In this document: positions 34,961-47,010 of the stretch, one piece after another | How the letters are laid out: each line of letters opens with the position of its first letter | Position numbering within the stretch: the first letter of the stretch is position 1 | Source: Pseudomonas mandelii | GTDB lineage: Bacteria; Pseudomonadota; Gammaproteobacteria; Pseudomonadales; Pseudomonadaceae | Assembly (NCBI RefSeq): GCF_024138395.1 | Contig: NZ_JAMYDU010000003.1 | Span: forward strand, 62,001-126,000 | Direction of reading: 5' to 3' | DNA length: 64,000 bases | Translations under genes and position numbers: made by a program | The notes under the pieces: model-generated | Databases searched by the model: none | Seen by the model: the letters and a program-made list of their open reading frames with translations, nothing else | Told to the model about the DNA's origin: nothing

Positions 34961-37228
34961 TTAATTGAGGTTTTCGACGAACAGCGCGTCCACCCTCTGA
35001 AAGCCACGTGGCAGTTTGTTACCGCGACGCCCACGCTCACCTTTGTAGTGTTCGAGGTCGTCCGCCTTCAGCGACAAGGTACGTTTTCCGGCCTGCAGGA
35101 CCAACGTGGCACCCTCCGGCAAAACGGCAATGTCCGTGACATATTCTTCGCGACTGGCAACGCGTTCACCGGAAATCCCGATGATCTTATTCCCTTTACC
35201 TTTACCTAATTGTGGCAGATCGCTGATTTTGAAAATCAGCAGCCGACCTTCGGTGGTCACCGAGGCCAGCCAGTTGTGCTCACGATCGGCCACCGGACGC
35301 GGCAGAATCACTTTGGCGTTGTTCGGCAAACTCAACAGGGCCTTGCCCGCCTTGTTCTTGGCTTGCAGGTCTTCACCCTTGACCACAAAACCGTAACCGG
35401 CGTCGGACGCGATCACGTACAGCGAATCGTCTTCAGGCATCAGCACGCATTCGAAACTCGCCCCTGGCGGCGGCGTCAGACGGCCGGTCAGCGGTTCGCC
35501 CTGGCCTCGGGCCGAGGGCAGCGTGTGTGCCGCCACCGAATAGCTGCGACCAGTGGAGTCTATAAACACTGCAAACTGGTTGGAGCGACCGGGCGCCAAG
35601 GCCTTGAAACCATCCCCGGCCTTGTAGGAAAGCCCGGTGGCGTCGATCTCGTGGCCTTTGGCGGAGCGAACCCAGCCTTTTTCCGACAACACAACGGTCA
35701 CTTTCTCGTTTGGCAGCAGATCATGCTCGGTCAGAGCTTTGGCTTCGGCACGCTCGACGATTGGCGAACGACGGTCGTCGCCATAGGTTTCGGCGTCTTT
35801 GATCAGTTCGCTGCGTACCAGCTTCTTCAGCTTGGTTTCGCTGCCCAGCAGGGCTTGCAGCTTGGCCTGTTCCTTGAGCAGTTCATCCTGCTCGGCACGC
35901 AGCTTCATTTCTTCCAGTCGCGCCAACTGACGCAAACGGGTGTCGAGAATGTAGTCGGCCTGGATTTCGCTCAGGGCGAAGCGCTCGATCAGTGCGGCTT
36001 TCGGGTGTTCCTCGGTGCGGATGATGTGAATCACTTCATCCAGATTGAGGTAAGCGATCAACAAACCGTCCAACAGGTGCAAGCGACGCTCAACCTTGTC
36101 CAGGCGGAATTGCAGACGACGACGCACGGTCTGGACCCGGAACTCCAGCCATTCCACCAGCAATGCGCGCAGGTTTTTCAGCTGCGGCTTGCCGTCCAGA
36201 CCGATGATGTTGATGTTGACCCGGTAACTCGACTCCAGCTCGGTGCTGGCGAACAGGTGTTGCATCAGCGCGTCGTGGTCAAAGTTTTTGCGGGCGCCCG
36301 GAATGATCACGATCCGGCACGGGTTTTCGTGGTCGGATTCGTCTCGCAGGTCAGCGATCTGCGGGGCTTTTGACGGTTTGGCCTGCATCATCGCCGCGAT
36401 CTGTTCCAGCACCTTGGCACCCGAAACCTGGTGCGGCAGTGCGGTGACGATGATGTCGCCGTCTTCGATGTGATACACGGCGCGCATGCGCACCGAGCCC
36501 TTACCGGTTTCGTAGATTTTCAGCAGGTCGGCGCGCGGTGTGATGATTTCCGCTTCGGTCGGGTAATCCGGGCCCTGGATATGTTCGCAGAGCTGTTCGA
36601 TCGTGGCTTTCGGCTCATCGAGCAAGCGTACGCAAGCGGTCGCGACTTCACGCAGGTTATGCGGCGGTACATCGGTGGCCATGCCCACGGCGATACCGGT
36701 GGTGCCATTGAGCAGGATGTTCGGCAAACGAGCCGGCAACACCAAAGGCTCTTCCAGCGTGCCGTCGAAGTTCGGCCCCCAATCCGCGGTGCCCTGGCCC
36801 AGTTCACTGAGCAGCACTTCGGAATAACGCGACAGCCGCGCTTCGGTGTAACGCATGGCGGCGAAGGACTTCGGATCGTCCGGCGCACCCCAGTTACCCT
36901 GGCCGTCGACCAGCGTGTAGCGGTAGCTGAACGGCTGGGCCATCAGGACCATGGCTTCGTAGCACGCCGAGTCGCCATGCGGGTGGAACTTACCGAGCAC
37001 GTCACCGACGGTACGGGCCGATTTCTTGTGCTTGGAATCAGCGTCCAGCCCCAACTCGCTCATCGCATAGATGATGCGCCGCTGTACCGGTTTCAGGCCG
37101 TCGCCGATATGCGGCAAGGCACGGTCCATGATCACGTACATGGAGTAGTTGAGGTAGGCATTTTCGGTGAAGTCAGCCAGTGACCGGCGTTCTACACCGT
37201 CCAGGCTGAGATCAAGGGAGTCGCTCAT
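34961..37228 (-). CDS. parC: DNA topoisomerase IV subunit A
   Basis: Breaks and rejoins DNA to unlink daughter chromosomes. The 755-residue product has the winged-helix and tower region with [11 protein letters not shown], the quinolone-resistance region [11 protein letters not shown] (Ser87 and Glu91, wild-type residues), and the catalytic Tyr127 in [11 protein letters not shown]. The C-terminal beta-pinwheel follows from about residue 490. The start at 37228 ([20 protein letters not shown]) is the known N-terminus; 21 upstream codons overlap the next gene's end region and are not used. It lies in one run with the aspartyl protease, the esterase-like gene and parE. Confidence 0.97.
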   Translation of the reverse strand: MSDSLDLSLDGVERRSLADFTENAYLNYSMYVIMDRALPHIGDGLKPVQRRIIYAMSELGLDADSKHKKSARTVGDVLGKFHPHGDSACYEAMVLMAQPFSYRYTLVDGQGNWGAPDDPKSFAAMRYTEARLSRYSEVLLSELGQGTADWGPNFDGTLEEPLVLPARLPNILLNGTTGIAVGMATDVPPHNLREVATACVRLLDEPKATIEQLCEHIQGPDYPTEAEIITPRADLLKIYETGKGSVRMRAVYHIEDGDIIVTALPHQVSGAKVLEQIAAMMQAKPSKAPQIADLRDESDHENPCRIVIIPGARKNFDHDALMQHLFASTELESSYRVNINIIGLDGKPQLKNLRALLVEWLEFRVQTVRRRLQFRLDKVERRLHLLDGLLIAYLNLDEVIHIIRTEEHPKAALIERFALSEIQADYILDTRLRQLARLEEMKLRAEQDELLKEQAKLQALLGSETKLKKLVRSELIKDAETYGDDRRSPIVERAEAKALTEHDLLPNEKVTVVLSEKGWVRSAKGHEIDATGLSYKAGDGFKALAPGRSNQFAVFIDSTGRSYSVAAHTLPSARGQGEPLTGRLTPPPGASFECVLMPEDDSLYVIASDAGYGFVVKGEDLQAKNKAGKALLSLPNNAKVILPRPVADREHNWLASVTTEGRLLIFKISDLPQLGKGKGNKIIGISGERVASREEYVTDIAVLPEGATLVLQAGKRTLSLKADDLEHYKGERGRRGNKLPRGFQRVDALFVENLN

Positions 37229-37238
37229 GCGGGCCTCA

Positions 37239-37760
37239 TTATTTCGTGGTCTGGCGCAGCAGCATGGTGCCACCGCGCTGGGTAAATTCAAGTTTGTTCA
37301 GTGCGCTCATGCCGAGCAGCACCTGATTGCCGTGCAAACCGGGCGCCACCAGCGCGCGAACGTCACGCAGCACGATGTCGCCCAGTTGCAGCCGGTCGAG
37401 GCGGGTTCGATAGCCCTCGCTCAAGCCATTGGCCGTGCTCAGGGTCACCCCGAAGCCTTTATCCAGTTTCAGTCGCTCGGCCATTTCGGCCGGAATCGCC
37501 ACATCGGTCGCGCCGGTATCGAGCATGAAATCCACCGGCTGGCCGTTAATCTGGCCAGTGGCGACAAAATGCCCCTGGCTGTTGCTGATCAGCTTCACTT
37601 CGATAAAACCTTCGCCCTGCTCGGAGCTGACGACGGTGTTGGGATTTTGCTGACGCGCCTCCCACTGAGCAAAAAACCGGGTCGCCAGAAACAGCGCGGC
37701 GCACCAGGCCAACACCATCAACACCCGACCGGCGCGTTTGCCCGGCGGTTGCTGACTCAT
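37239..37760 (-). CDS. Retropepsin-like aspartic protease, membrane-anchored
   Basis: The 173-residue product has one N-terminal transmembrane helix (about residues 12-31) and a periplasmic single-domain aspartic protease of clan AA. The active-site motif is [13 protein letters not shown] with Asp at about residue 82, and [13 protein letters not shown] is the conserved later strand. Such proteins act as homodimers; substrates are unknown. It overlaps the esterase-like gene by 4 bp and ends 10 bp before parC. Confidence 0.88.
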   Translation of the reverse strand: MSQQPPGKRAGRVLMVLAWCAALFLATRFFAQWEARQQNPNTVVSSEQGEGFIEVKLISNSQGHFVATGQINGQPVDFMLDTGATDVAIPAEMAERLKLDKGFGVTLSTANGLSEGYRTRLDRLQLGDIVLRDVRALVAPGLHGNQVLLGMSALNKLEFTQRGGTMLLRQTTK

Positions 37761-38746
37761 GGCTTGGCACTCCAGCCACCTTCAGGCGCGGCAAAACGCC
37801 AGACAATCGGGCGTTTCTCGCCGTCGACGCGCGCACCATTATTGTTGTCGATACCGATCCAGGCACCGTCGGCGTCCACGATCAACGCTTCCGCCAGCCC
37901 AAAGGGCTGTGAATAACGACGGTTTTCCTGCAGGGCCTCGGCGGTAAACGACCAGCAGCGCTCGACCTTGGCCGTCACCGCATCACGGCGGCAAACCTGA
38001 AAGGCATTGCGCTCAAGGGTAAACAATTTGCCGTCGAACAATGACAGATCGGCAAAATCCCGGGCGCGAGCTCTGGCCTTGGGAAATTGCACCGGTTGCA
38101 TCTCCACCCCCGCTTCACTCAGCAGCACACAACCACCATTGCAGTCCCAGACCGTTTGCTGGCGCTTGATCAGCAGCAAACCGCGACGTTCACGTTCGGC
38201 GGCCAGCCACAGCGTGTCACCGGCCGGATTGATCGTCAGCCCCTCAAACAACGCATTGAAGTGCAGCAACATACCGCTGGCCCGTGCTTCGCGTACCAGC
38301 ATCGGCGATATTTTCAGCCAGGACGCAGGACCGATTGGCGGAACTTGCAGCACCGCGGCATGCGCTTCGCTGACGATGTAACGATTGCCGGCGCTGTCGC
38401 AGGTGATGCCTTCGAAATCCAGATTCCCGCCGCGCACGAACGACGCTGCCCAGGTCCGCGAACGCAAGCCCCAGGGCAAACCGCTGTCAGGCGTCAGGGG
38501 TACGTCGATGCGCACGGTTTCGGCCTGCCAGGTGGTGTTGCGGGTGTCGAGGCGATAGATTTGGTCATCGTCACGATCCGAAACGGTCCACAGCTCCTTG
38601 CCGCACTGGGCCAACCCCGACAGATTGCCACCGCGCATGCCGTCGACGGCATGCTCGGACAACAGGCGCAGCTCGGGTGCGGGCTCCGCCGACACCATTA
38701 CCGAGGTCAGCAGTAACGCACACGCCAGGGCCCAGCCAAATCGCAT
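37757..38746 (-). CDS. Secreted esterase-like phytase-type beta-propeller protein
   Basis: The 329-residue product has a signal peptide (about residues 1-20) and a propeller-like domain with GNLSGLAQCGKELWTVSDRD, GGNLDFEGITCDSAGNRYIVSE and FEGLTINPAGDTLWLAAERE, as in the phytase-like esterase family (PF13449-type). Probably periplasmic. Substrate unknown. Its ATG shares a base with the parE stop, and it overlaps the next gene, so it lies within the parE-parC run. Confidence 0.8.
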   Translation of the reverse strand: MRFGWALACALLLTSVMVSAEPAPELRLLSEHAVDGMRGGNLSGLAQCGKELWTVSDRDDDQIYRLDTRNTTWQAETVRIDVPLTPDSGLPWGLRSRTWAASFVRGGNLDFEGITCDSAGNRYIVSEAHAAVLQVPPIGPASWLKISPMLVREARASGMLLHFNALFEGLTINPAGDTLWLAAERERRGLLLIKRQQTVWDCNGGCVLLSEAGVEMQPVQFPKARARARDFADLSLFDGKLFTLERNAFQVCRRDAVTAKVERCWSFTAEALQENRRYSQPFGLAEALIVDADGAWIGIDNNNGARVDGEKRPIVWRFAAPEGGWSAKP

Positions 38747-40650
38747 CAGCCCAGAACCTCGGCCAGGTTGCCCTTGGACTCCAGCCAGGACTTGCGATCG
38801 CCAGCGCGTTTTTTCGCCAGCAGCATGTCCATCATTTCCGAGGTCGCGTCGAAATCTTCCAGCGTCAACTGCACCAGACGCCGGGTGTTCGGGTCCATGG
38901 TGGTTTCGCGCAGCTGCGGCGGGTTCATTTCACCCAGGCCTTTGAATCGGGTGACCTGTGGTTTGCCGCGTTTCTTCTCGGCGACCAGACGATCGAGAAT
39001 GCCATCGCGCTCGGCCTCATCCAGGGCATAGTAAATTTCTTTGCCCAAGTCGATACGGTACAGCGGCGGCATAGCAACGTAGACGTGACCGGCATCCACC
39101 AGCGGGCGGAAATGCTGGACGAACAAGGCACACAGCAATGTGGCGATGTGCAGACCGTCGGAGTCGGCGTCGGCGAGGATGCAGATCTTGCCGTAACGCA
39201 GCTGGGCGATGTCCGCCGAGCCCGGATCGACACCGATGGCCACTGCGATGTTGTGCACTTCCTGACTGGCCAGCACTTCGCTGCCGTCGACTTCCCAGGT
39301 GTTCAGAATCTTGCCGCGCAATGGCAGGATCGCCTGAAATTCTTTGTCCCGCGCCTGCTTGGCCGAACCGCCGGCGGAATCACCTTCCACCAGGAACAGC
39401 TCGGAACGCATCGGGTCCTGCCCGGCGCAGTCGGCGAGTTTGCCCGGCAGCGCCGGCCCTTGGGTAATGCGTTTACGCTCGACCTTCTTGCTGGCCTTCA
39501 GACGACGGCCGGCGTTGTTGATCGCCAGTTCGGCCAGCAACATGCCCGTTTCCGGGTGAGCGTTGAGCCACAGGCTGAAGGCATCCTTGACCACACCGGA
39601 AACGAAAGCTGACGCTTCACGGGATGACAGGCGCTCCTTGGTCTGACCGGAGAATTGCGGTTCCTGCATCTTCATCGACAGGACGAACGCGATGCGCTCC
39701 CAGACGTCTTCCGGCGCCAGCTTCACACCGCGCGGCAGCAGGCTGCGGAACTCACAGAACTCGCGCATCGCATCGAGCAAGCCCTGACGCAGACCGTTGA
39801 CGTGGGTACCGCCCTGGGCCGTCGGGATCAGGTTGACGTAGCTTTCCTGAACGCTGTCGCCGCCCTCGGGCAACCACAGCAGCGCCCAATCGACCGCTTC
39901 TTTATTACCGGCCAGGCTGCCGCAGAACGGCTCGTCCGGCAGGCGCTCGAATTCGCTGACCGCGTCCACCAGGTACGAGCGCAGACCGTCTTCGTAATGC
40001 CATTCGACTTTCTCGCCGGTGGCCTTGTCTTCAAAACTGACCAGCAGCCCCGGGCACAGAACGGCCTTGGCCTTGAGCACGTGCTTGAGGCGGCTGATGG
40101 AGAATTTCGGCGAATCGAAATACTTCGGGTCCGGCGCAAAGAATACGCTGGTGCCGGTGTTGCGCTTGCCGACAGTGCCGATCACTTCCAGGTCGGTTTT
40201 CTTGTAACCGTCCGCGAAAGTCATCTGGTATTCGTTGCCGTCACGCTTTACGCGTACCCGGACTTCGGTCGACAAGGCGTTGACCACAGAAATACCCACC
40301 CCGTGCAAACCGCCGGAGAACTGATAGTTCTTGTTGGAAAACTTGCCGCCCGCATGAAGTTTGGTGAGGATCAGCTCGACACCCGACACACCCTCTTCCG
40401 GGTGAATGTCCACTGGCATACCACGGCCGTCATCGCTGACTTCCAGAGAGTGATCGGCGTGCAGGATGACCTGCACCGATGTCGCATGCCCGGCCAAGGC
40501 TTCGTCGACGCTGTTGTCGATGACTTCCTGGGCGAGGTGGTTCGGCCGACTGGTGTCGGTGTACATGCCGGGGCGTTTGCGCACCGGGTCGAGGCCCGAG
40601 AGGACTTCGATGGCGTCTGCGTTATAAGAGCTAGCGCTGGGAGTGGCCAT
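38746..40650 (-). CDS. parE: DNA topoisomerase IV subunit B
   Basis: ATPase subunit of topoisomerase IV. The 634-residue product has the GHKL ATP site (EVIDNSVDEALAG, DDGRGMPVD, GGLHGVGISVVNALS) and the TOPRIM region with LVEGDSAGGSAKQARD and DADSDGLHI, the latter being the metal-binding acidic motif. It ends with the conserved FKGLGEMNPPQL segment. The start at 40650 is at the family N-terminus (MATPSASSYNADAIEVLSGL); 35 upstream codons are not used. Confidence 0.97.
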   Translation of the reverse strand: MATPSASSYNADAIEVLSGLDPVRKRPGMYTDTSRPNHLAQEVIDNSVDEALAGHATSVQVILHADHSLEVSDDGRGMPVDIHPEEGVSGVELILTKLHAGGKFSNKNYQFSGGLHGVGISVVNALSTEVRVRVKRDGNEYQMTFADGYKKTDLEVIGTVGKRNTGTSVFFAPDPKYFDSPKFSISRLKHVLKAKAVLCPGLLVSFEDKATGEKVEWHYEDGLRSYLVDAVSEFERLPDEPFCGSLAGNKEAVDWALLWLPEGGDSVQESYVNLIPTAQGGTHVNGLRQGLLDAMREFCEFRSLLPRGVKLAPEDVWERIAFVLSMKMQEPQFSGQTKERLSSREASAFVSGVVKDAFSLWLNAHPETGMLLAELAINNAGRRLKASKKVERKRITQGPALPGKLADCAGQDPMRSELFLVEGDSAGGSAKQARDKEFQAILPLRGKILNTWEVDGSEVLASQEVHNIAVAIGVDPGSADIAQLRYGKICILADADSDGLHIATLLCALFVQHFRPLVDAGHVYVAMPPLYRIDLGKEIYYALDEAERDGILDRLVAEKKRGKPQVTRFKGLGEMNPPQLRETTMDPNTRRLVQLTLEDFDATSEMMDMLLAKKRAGDRKSWLESKGNLAEVLG

Positions 40651-40702
40651 GGGGTCTCGTCGTCCGCCTGTAAAAAGTGTTCTGTGAAAAAGAGGCGACA
40701 AA

Positions 40703-41311
40703 TCACAGTGCTGTGAAATCAATCGCCTGATACAAATCTGCGCCAATACCGGCAAAACTCAGCATTGCCGGCAATTGCTCGGCAAAACCCTGGAAACTAT
40801 GGTCACCGCCCGCCTGGATACGCAAGGCACAGGCCCGGTAATACTGCTGGGCGAGGCGATAATCCAGCGTTTCATCGCCAGTCTGCAACCATACTTGAAA
40901 CCGCTGCGGATCCTTGGGCGCCGGCACTTCCAGCTCGGCCAGGGCCGTCACGTGGTCGTGGGTCAATTCCCAAGTCTCATCGGTATACAGATTTTTCTGC
41001 GTTCCCAGGAACCCGTCGAACATCCGGTGCGGGCTGACGGCAGGGTTGATCAGCAGGGCTTTCAAGCCATGGCGCTCGGCCAAGTGAGTCGCATAGTAGC
41101 CGCCGAGTGAGCTGCCGACCAGCAGCGGCCGCCCGAGTTCGGCAATCGCCTGCTCCAGCTGAGCGATGGCCTCGCGGGGATGGTGATGCAAGGCCGGCAC
41201 ACGCAACTGATCGCTCAAGCCCAGCCGCTCCATCACATTAATCAACTGACAGGCCTTTTTCGACGCCGGCGCGCTGTTGAAGCCGTGGATATAAAGGATC
41301 GAACCAGACAT
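40703..41311 (-). CDS. yqiA: Esterase YqiA
   Basis: A small alpha/beta-hydrolase of 202 residues. It begins MSGSILYIHGFNSAPASKKA, with the HGF oxyanion region, has the nucleophile elbow VGSSLGGYYA with Ser at about residue 70, and GGDHSFQGF with the catalytic His near the end. E. coli YqiA has esterase activity on short-chain and CoA esters and also sits near parE and cpdA. Located 52 bp upstream of parE on the same strand. Confidence 0.93.
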   Translation of the reverse strand: MSGSILYIHGFNSAPASKKACQLINVMERLGLSDQLRVPALHHHPREAIAQLEQAIAELGRPLLVGSSLGGYYATHLAERHGLKALLINPAVSPHRMFDGFLGTQKNLYTDETWELTHDHVTALAELEVPAPKDPQRFQVWLQTGDETLDYRLAQQYYRACALRIQAGGDHSFQGFAEQLPAMLSFAGIGADLYQAIDFTAL

Positions 41312-41405
41312 TTGAGCTCCCTGTGCGTCGGGTAAAGAGGGCGCAGTTTACAGGGTGTCGGGACATGTAGGTTGCCGACACGGATGGAAATGAAGAGGTC
41401 CCCCT

Positions 41406-41492
41406 GTAGGAGCTGCCGAAGGCTGCGATCTTTTGATCTTCAGGGTCGCGCCAAAGAAAGATCAAAAGATCGCAGCCTTCGGCAGCTCCTAC
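41406..41492. repeat. Inverted REP pair, GTAGGAGCTGCCGAAGGCTG family
   Basis: Exact 34-nt arms at 41406-41439 and 41459-41492 with a 19-nt loop, between cpdA and yqiA, which face the same way. Such a hairpin could affect mRNA decay within the run. Confidence 0.92.
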
Positions 41493-41523
41493 AGTGGAAA
41501 TCGGTACATCCGCAGGAAAAGTG

Positions 41524-42339
41524 TCAGTAGCCGTTAGAACCGTAATCAACCTGAAAGTCGAAACCGGTGACGCGCTCAACACCTGTTTCCAGCCGACCAT
41601 CCGGCAAAAGCCGCAACCACCGATACCCCGGCGCCTGCTCGCTCACCTTGAAATCATCACTGCCCGGCTCGAACTGAATACAGGTCGAGGGCGATGCGAT
41701 CAGGCGAACGCCATTGCGCATCTGGTCAATTTCCTGATGCACATGCCCCCACAGCACTGCACGTACCTGCGGAAAACGATCCAGTACCGCGAACAACGCT
41801 TCTGGATTTCGCAAGCCAATGGGCTCCATCCACGCACACCCGATCGACACCGGATGATGGTGGAAACACACCAAATGATGCCGCTGCGGCGCCTCACTCA
41901 ATGAGCGGGCCAGCAATTGCAATTGCTCGTCCTGCAAATACCCGGGCACTGACCCCGGCACCGCCGAATCGAGCAAGGTGACCCGCCAGTTGCCGATGTC
42001 CACCACCGGCTCCAGCAGCGCACTTTGCACCGCTGCCTCGGCCATGATCTGCGGCTCGTCATGATTTCCGGGAATCCAGCGTGCCGGCGCATCGATCTGC
42101 CGGGTCAGGTCACGAAACAGCTGATACGACTCCAGCGTCCCGTCCTGGGAAAGATCGCCACTGGCAATGATCAGGTCGATCTGCGGCTGCTGAAGCTTTA
42201 TCAGCTCAATGACCTTTTGCAGGCTGTCGCGGGTATTCATGCCCAGCAACGTCCCGTCCGCCTCGGCAAACAGATGACTGTCGGAGAGTTGCACCAGCAA
42301 CGCCGAATCGGCGGTGGTCAATGTGGATACGCTCGGCAA
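41524..42339 (-). CDS. cpdA: 3',5'-cyclic-AMP phosphodiesterase CpdA
   Basis: A metallophosphoesterase that degrades cAMP and so sets the level of Vfr/Crp signalling. The 271-residue product has all metal-binding motifs: LSDSHLF, ASGDLSQDG, PGNHDEP, CFHHHP and LWGHVHQE. The start is taken as TTG at 42339, with GGGAGAA about 7 nt upstream and the normal family N-terminus after it. The open frame upstream (to 42489) overlaps the DUF1249 gene and lacks family character. Confidence 0.93.
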   Translation of the reverse strand: MPSVSTLTTADSALLVQLSDSHLFAEADGTLLGMNTRDSLQKVIELIKLQQPQIDLIIASGDLSQDGTLESYQLFRDLTRQIDAPARWIPGNHDEPQIMAEAAVQSALLEPVVDIGNWRVTLLDSAVPGSVPGYLQDEQLQLLARSLSEAPQRHHLVCFHHHPVSIGCAWMEPIGLRNPEALFAVLDRFPQVRAVLWGHVHQEIDQMRNGVRLIASPSTCIQFEPGSDDFKVSEQAPGYRWLRLLPDGRLETGVERVTGFDFQVDYGSNGY

Positions 42340-42437
42340 GGCGTTCTCCCAGGGCGTGATCACGGGATGGATAAGTGCCGCAATTATGCTGGGGGACGAT
42401 CTAAAGAGGAAACCTGTGAACCGGACGCAGTTCACAA

Positions 42438-42890
42438 CTACCGAACGACTGCGTACTCGTGCCCACATGCCAGACAGTGACTCAGCCATTCCCCCAGGAA
42501 CAGATTGAGCTGAGCCTTTTCATCCGGCTGATGCATCGCAGCGTTCGGGTAAGGATAGATGCCCCGGAAGCGTCGTGCATGTTCAGCGCTGACCACTTCG
42601 GCCATGCACGCGTCGTGATAGACCTGAACTTCCAGTTGCGGCACCGGCAGCCATGGCAGGCTGTGTTCCTGGCGCACTTGCAGGGTCGTGGTGTATGGAC
42701 AGACCAGCAGCACTTCGAGGGCCAGCACGCCAAGCATCTGGTCACCATGGGTCACGGCAATGCGCCGCGCCTGCGGCTCGTTGCGCATGTCCGGTAGCAG
42801 TCGCATCAGGCGCGCGTAGTTGGCCTCGCAGGAGGCCTGCAGCCCCACGAGGTCGATCCGGTAGCGATCGCGCAGCTTGTTTACGACCAT
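42438..42890 (-). CDS. DUF1249 (YqiB-like) protein
   Basis: A 150-residue soluble protein with the DUF1249 pattern: CEANYARLMRLLPD near the N-terminus, LEVQVYHDACMAEVVSA in the middle, and LNLFLGEWLSHCL at the end. E. coli YqiB is the family example and also lies between nudF and cpdA. Function unknown. It overlaps the nudF end by 10 bp. Confidence 0.9.
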   Translation of the reverse strand: MVVNKLRDRYRIDLVGLQASCEANYARLMRLLPDMRNEPQARRIAVTHGDQMLGVLALEVLLVCPYTTTLQVRQEHSLPWLPVPQLEVQVYHDACMAEVVSAEHARRFRGIYPYPNAAMHQPDEKAQLNLFLGEWLSHCLACGHEYAVVR

Positions 42891-43498
42891 AACCCCCTCA
42901 CTTCAACGCGGTTCAAAGCCAGCCATTGCAAGGCGATGATGCTTGCCGCGTTGGCAATACGTCCGTCGCGTACGGCTTGCAGGGCATCTTCGAACGCCCA
43001 GACCGTGACGCGAATATCTTCTGCCTCTTCCTCCAGCCCATGCAGGCCGCCGACCCCGGTTGTTTCGCAACGCCCCAGGTACAAGTGCACGAATTCATTA
43101 CTGCCGCCTGGCGATGGAAAATATTTGGTCATCGGCCAGAGCGCCCCGAATACAAGCCCAGCTTCCTCCTGCGCTTCGCGGTGAGCAACTTCTTCCGGTA
43201 CTTCATCCTTGTCGATCAGACCGGCGACCAGTTCGATCAGCCACGGGTTATCAATCTTGCCCATGGCGCCGACGCGAAACTGCTCGATCAGCACCACTTC
43301 ATCGCGTTGTGGATCGTAAGGCAGCACGCACACCGCATCATGACGCACGAACAGTTCACGATTGATCTCGCGACTCATGCCACCGGCGAACAATTCGTGG
43401 CGCAAGTGCACGCGGTCGAGCTTGTAGAAACCCTCGTAGCACTTTTCGCGCCGAACAATATCGACGGCGGTCGGAATGGCGTTGGCAAAATCAGTCAT
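42881..43498 (-). CDS. nudF: ADP-ribose pyrophosphatase NudF
   Basis: Hydrolyses ADP-ribose to AMP and ribose-5-phosphate. The 205-residue product has the complete Nudix box GX5EX7REUXEEXGU (in LIDKDEVPEEVAHREAQEEA) at about residues 92-114, with the preceding NPWLIELVAG strand typical of ADP-ribose pyrophosphatases. It is the first gene of the nudF-DUF1249-cpdA-yqiA-parE run. Since TIR enzymes release ADP-ribose products, a housekeeping ADP-ribose hydrolase in the same genome is worth noting, but nothing links it to the defence locus. Confidence 0.95.
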   Translation of the reverse strand: MTDFANAIPTAVDIVRREKCYEGFYKLDRVHLRHELFAGGMSREINRELFVRHDAVCVLPYDPQRDEVVLIEQFRVGAMGKIDNPWLIELVAGLIDKDEVPEEVAHREAQEEAGLVFGALWPMTKYFPSPGGSNEFVHLYLGRCETTGVGGLHGLEEEAEDIRVTVWAFEDALQAVRDGRIANAASIIALQWLALNRVEVRGLWS

Positions 43499-43538
43499 GA
43501 CAATCCTCTTTACTGCAAATCCGTTACGAGGTTCCTTT

Positions 43539-43562
43539 TTGTTACTTGCATTGTTACTTGCA
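43539..43562. repeat. Two tandem copies of TTGTTACTTGCA
   Basis: An exact 12-bp direct repeat about 40 bp upstream of the nudF start, in the gap shared with the divergent RsiV-like gene. It could be a regulator site or a simple duplication. Confidence 0.7.
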
Positions 43563-43738
43563 ACCTCGACTTCGCGCCATCCTAACGCGCCCGCGATGTT
43601 TGATGCAGCCCCTTTCCAGTCAGCGGGATAGACGGTGAGGGCGAAACCAACTCTAATTAGCTTAGTGGCGAACTGACTGCTTCGTTGAGAGTCGAAGCGG
43701 GTAACTTTTCGCCTTTCCCTGTTTTATGAAGGACGCCC

Positions 43739-44485
43739 ATGTCGCTTTTTAAAATCGCCTCCGTAGCCGCAATCGCCCTGACCCTGGGCGCCTGCCAGAG
43801 TTTGTTCCAGCCCAACTATCGGGCGCCGCTGGAAACTGTCCGCGACGCATCGGAACAGTTGAAACCAGGCTGCGCCAACCCTGAATGCCCGTTGGTGAAC
43901 ATCGATACGCTGCGTTTCCCGGATGAGCCTGCGCTTGACGGCCTCATCGAAAAACGCTTGCTGCAAATGACCCGCACCTCACCTGAAGCCCCCGTAGCGC
44001 CGACGCTGGCGGCGTATCGCGAGCAGTTTTTGAGCAGTGCCGGCCCGCGCTACAGTAGCTACTTGCAAGCCAAGGTACGTGAGCAGCATGACGGCTTGGT
44101 GATCGTTGAGTTGTCCAGTTACCTGGACACCGGCGGTGCCCATGGCACGCCGGGCCGCGGCTTCATCAACTATTCACGTCAACAGCATAAAGCGCTGACC
44201 CTCTCGGACATGTTGATCCCGGGGCAGGAAGAGGCGTTCTGGAAAGCGGCTCAAGTGGCGCACAACAGCTGGCTGATCAGCACCAAGCTCGATCAGGAAC
44301 CGGAGTTCGTGAAGAGCTGGCCCTTCGTGAAAACCCAGAACGTGGCGCTGACCTACGGCGGGGTGATCCTCAAATACGAAGTGAGCACCATCGCGCCTTA
44401 CGCATTGGGTCACGTCGAACTGAAGATCCCCTACCCGCGCCTGAACGGTATTCTCAAGCCTGAGCTGTTTCCCGGCCGTAGCTGA
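43739..44485 (+). CDS. RsiV/DUF3298-like lipoprotein
   Basis: The 248-residue product has a lipoprotein signal peptide with lipobox LGAC (Cys19). The mature part contains ELSSYLDTGGAHGTPG, the hallmark of the RsiV/DUF3298 fold, whose B. subtilis member binds lysozyme as an anti-sigma factor. Here there is no transmembrane anti-sigma domain or sigma gene nearby, so it is a stand-alone envelope lipoprotein of unknown role. It is divergent from nudF. Confidence 0.85.
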   Translation: MSLFKIASVAAIALTLGACQSLFQPNYRAPLETVRDASEQLKPGCANPECPLVNIDTLRFPDEPALDGLIEKRLLQMTRTSPEAPVAPTLAAYREQFLSSAGPRYSSYLQAKVREQHDGLVIVELSSYLDTGGAHGTPGRGFINYSRQQHKALTLSDMLIPGQEEAFWKAAQVAHNSWLISTKLDQEPEFVKSWPFVKTQNVALTYGGVILKYEVSTIAPYALGHVELKIPYPRLNGILKPELFPGRS

Positions 44486-44494
44486 GGACTACCT

Positions 44495-44614
44495 GTAGGA
44501 GCGAGGCTTACCCTAATGCCAGTCAGTTAATCGAGTGAACCGCTTTTCGTAGGAGCCAGGCTTGCCGGCGAAGGCGTTCTTAAGGACGCCTTCGCGGGCA
44601 AGCCTCGCTCCTAC
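44495..44614. repeat. Cluster of REP elements with AATGCCAGTCAGTTAA unit
   Basis: A partial REP (44495-44510), the unit AATGCCAGTCAGTTAA (44515-44530), then an imperfect inverted REP pair (44549-44614). Between the convergent RsiV-like gene and thiC. Confidence 0.8.
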
Positions 44615-44655
44615 AAGAGCTACGCCAGTCTTGAGGACTGGCGCTGCGGATCAGA

Positions 44656-46813
<2,158 letters not shown>

Positions 46814-46822
46814 ACCCGGCCA

Positions 46823-46852
46823 GTCTAGACACAACCGGCAAAGAACGCCAAC
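46823..46852 (-). promoter_or_regulatory. Candidate sigma-70 promoter of thiC
   Basis: On the minus strand TTGGCG (46847-46852), an 18-bp spacer, then TAGACT (46823-46828), directly ahead of the riboswitch. Confidence 0.5.
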
Positions 46853-47010
46853 TCCGCAGCAAACACCATGATGAATGGCGCAATTGCAGGATTGTTGCCA
46901 TGCCTGCGTGCAACTACACTCGCTACGCCGTGCCGCGCCTTGACGCTGCAGGGCGCCGCGCCGTAGCCTTGGCGCTCAAATTATCAGCGTAATTTTTTAG
47001 GGATGGCCTC

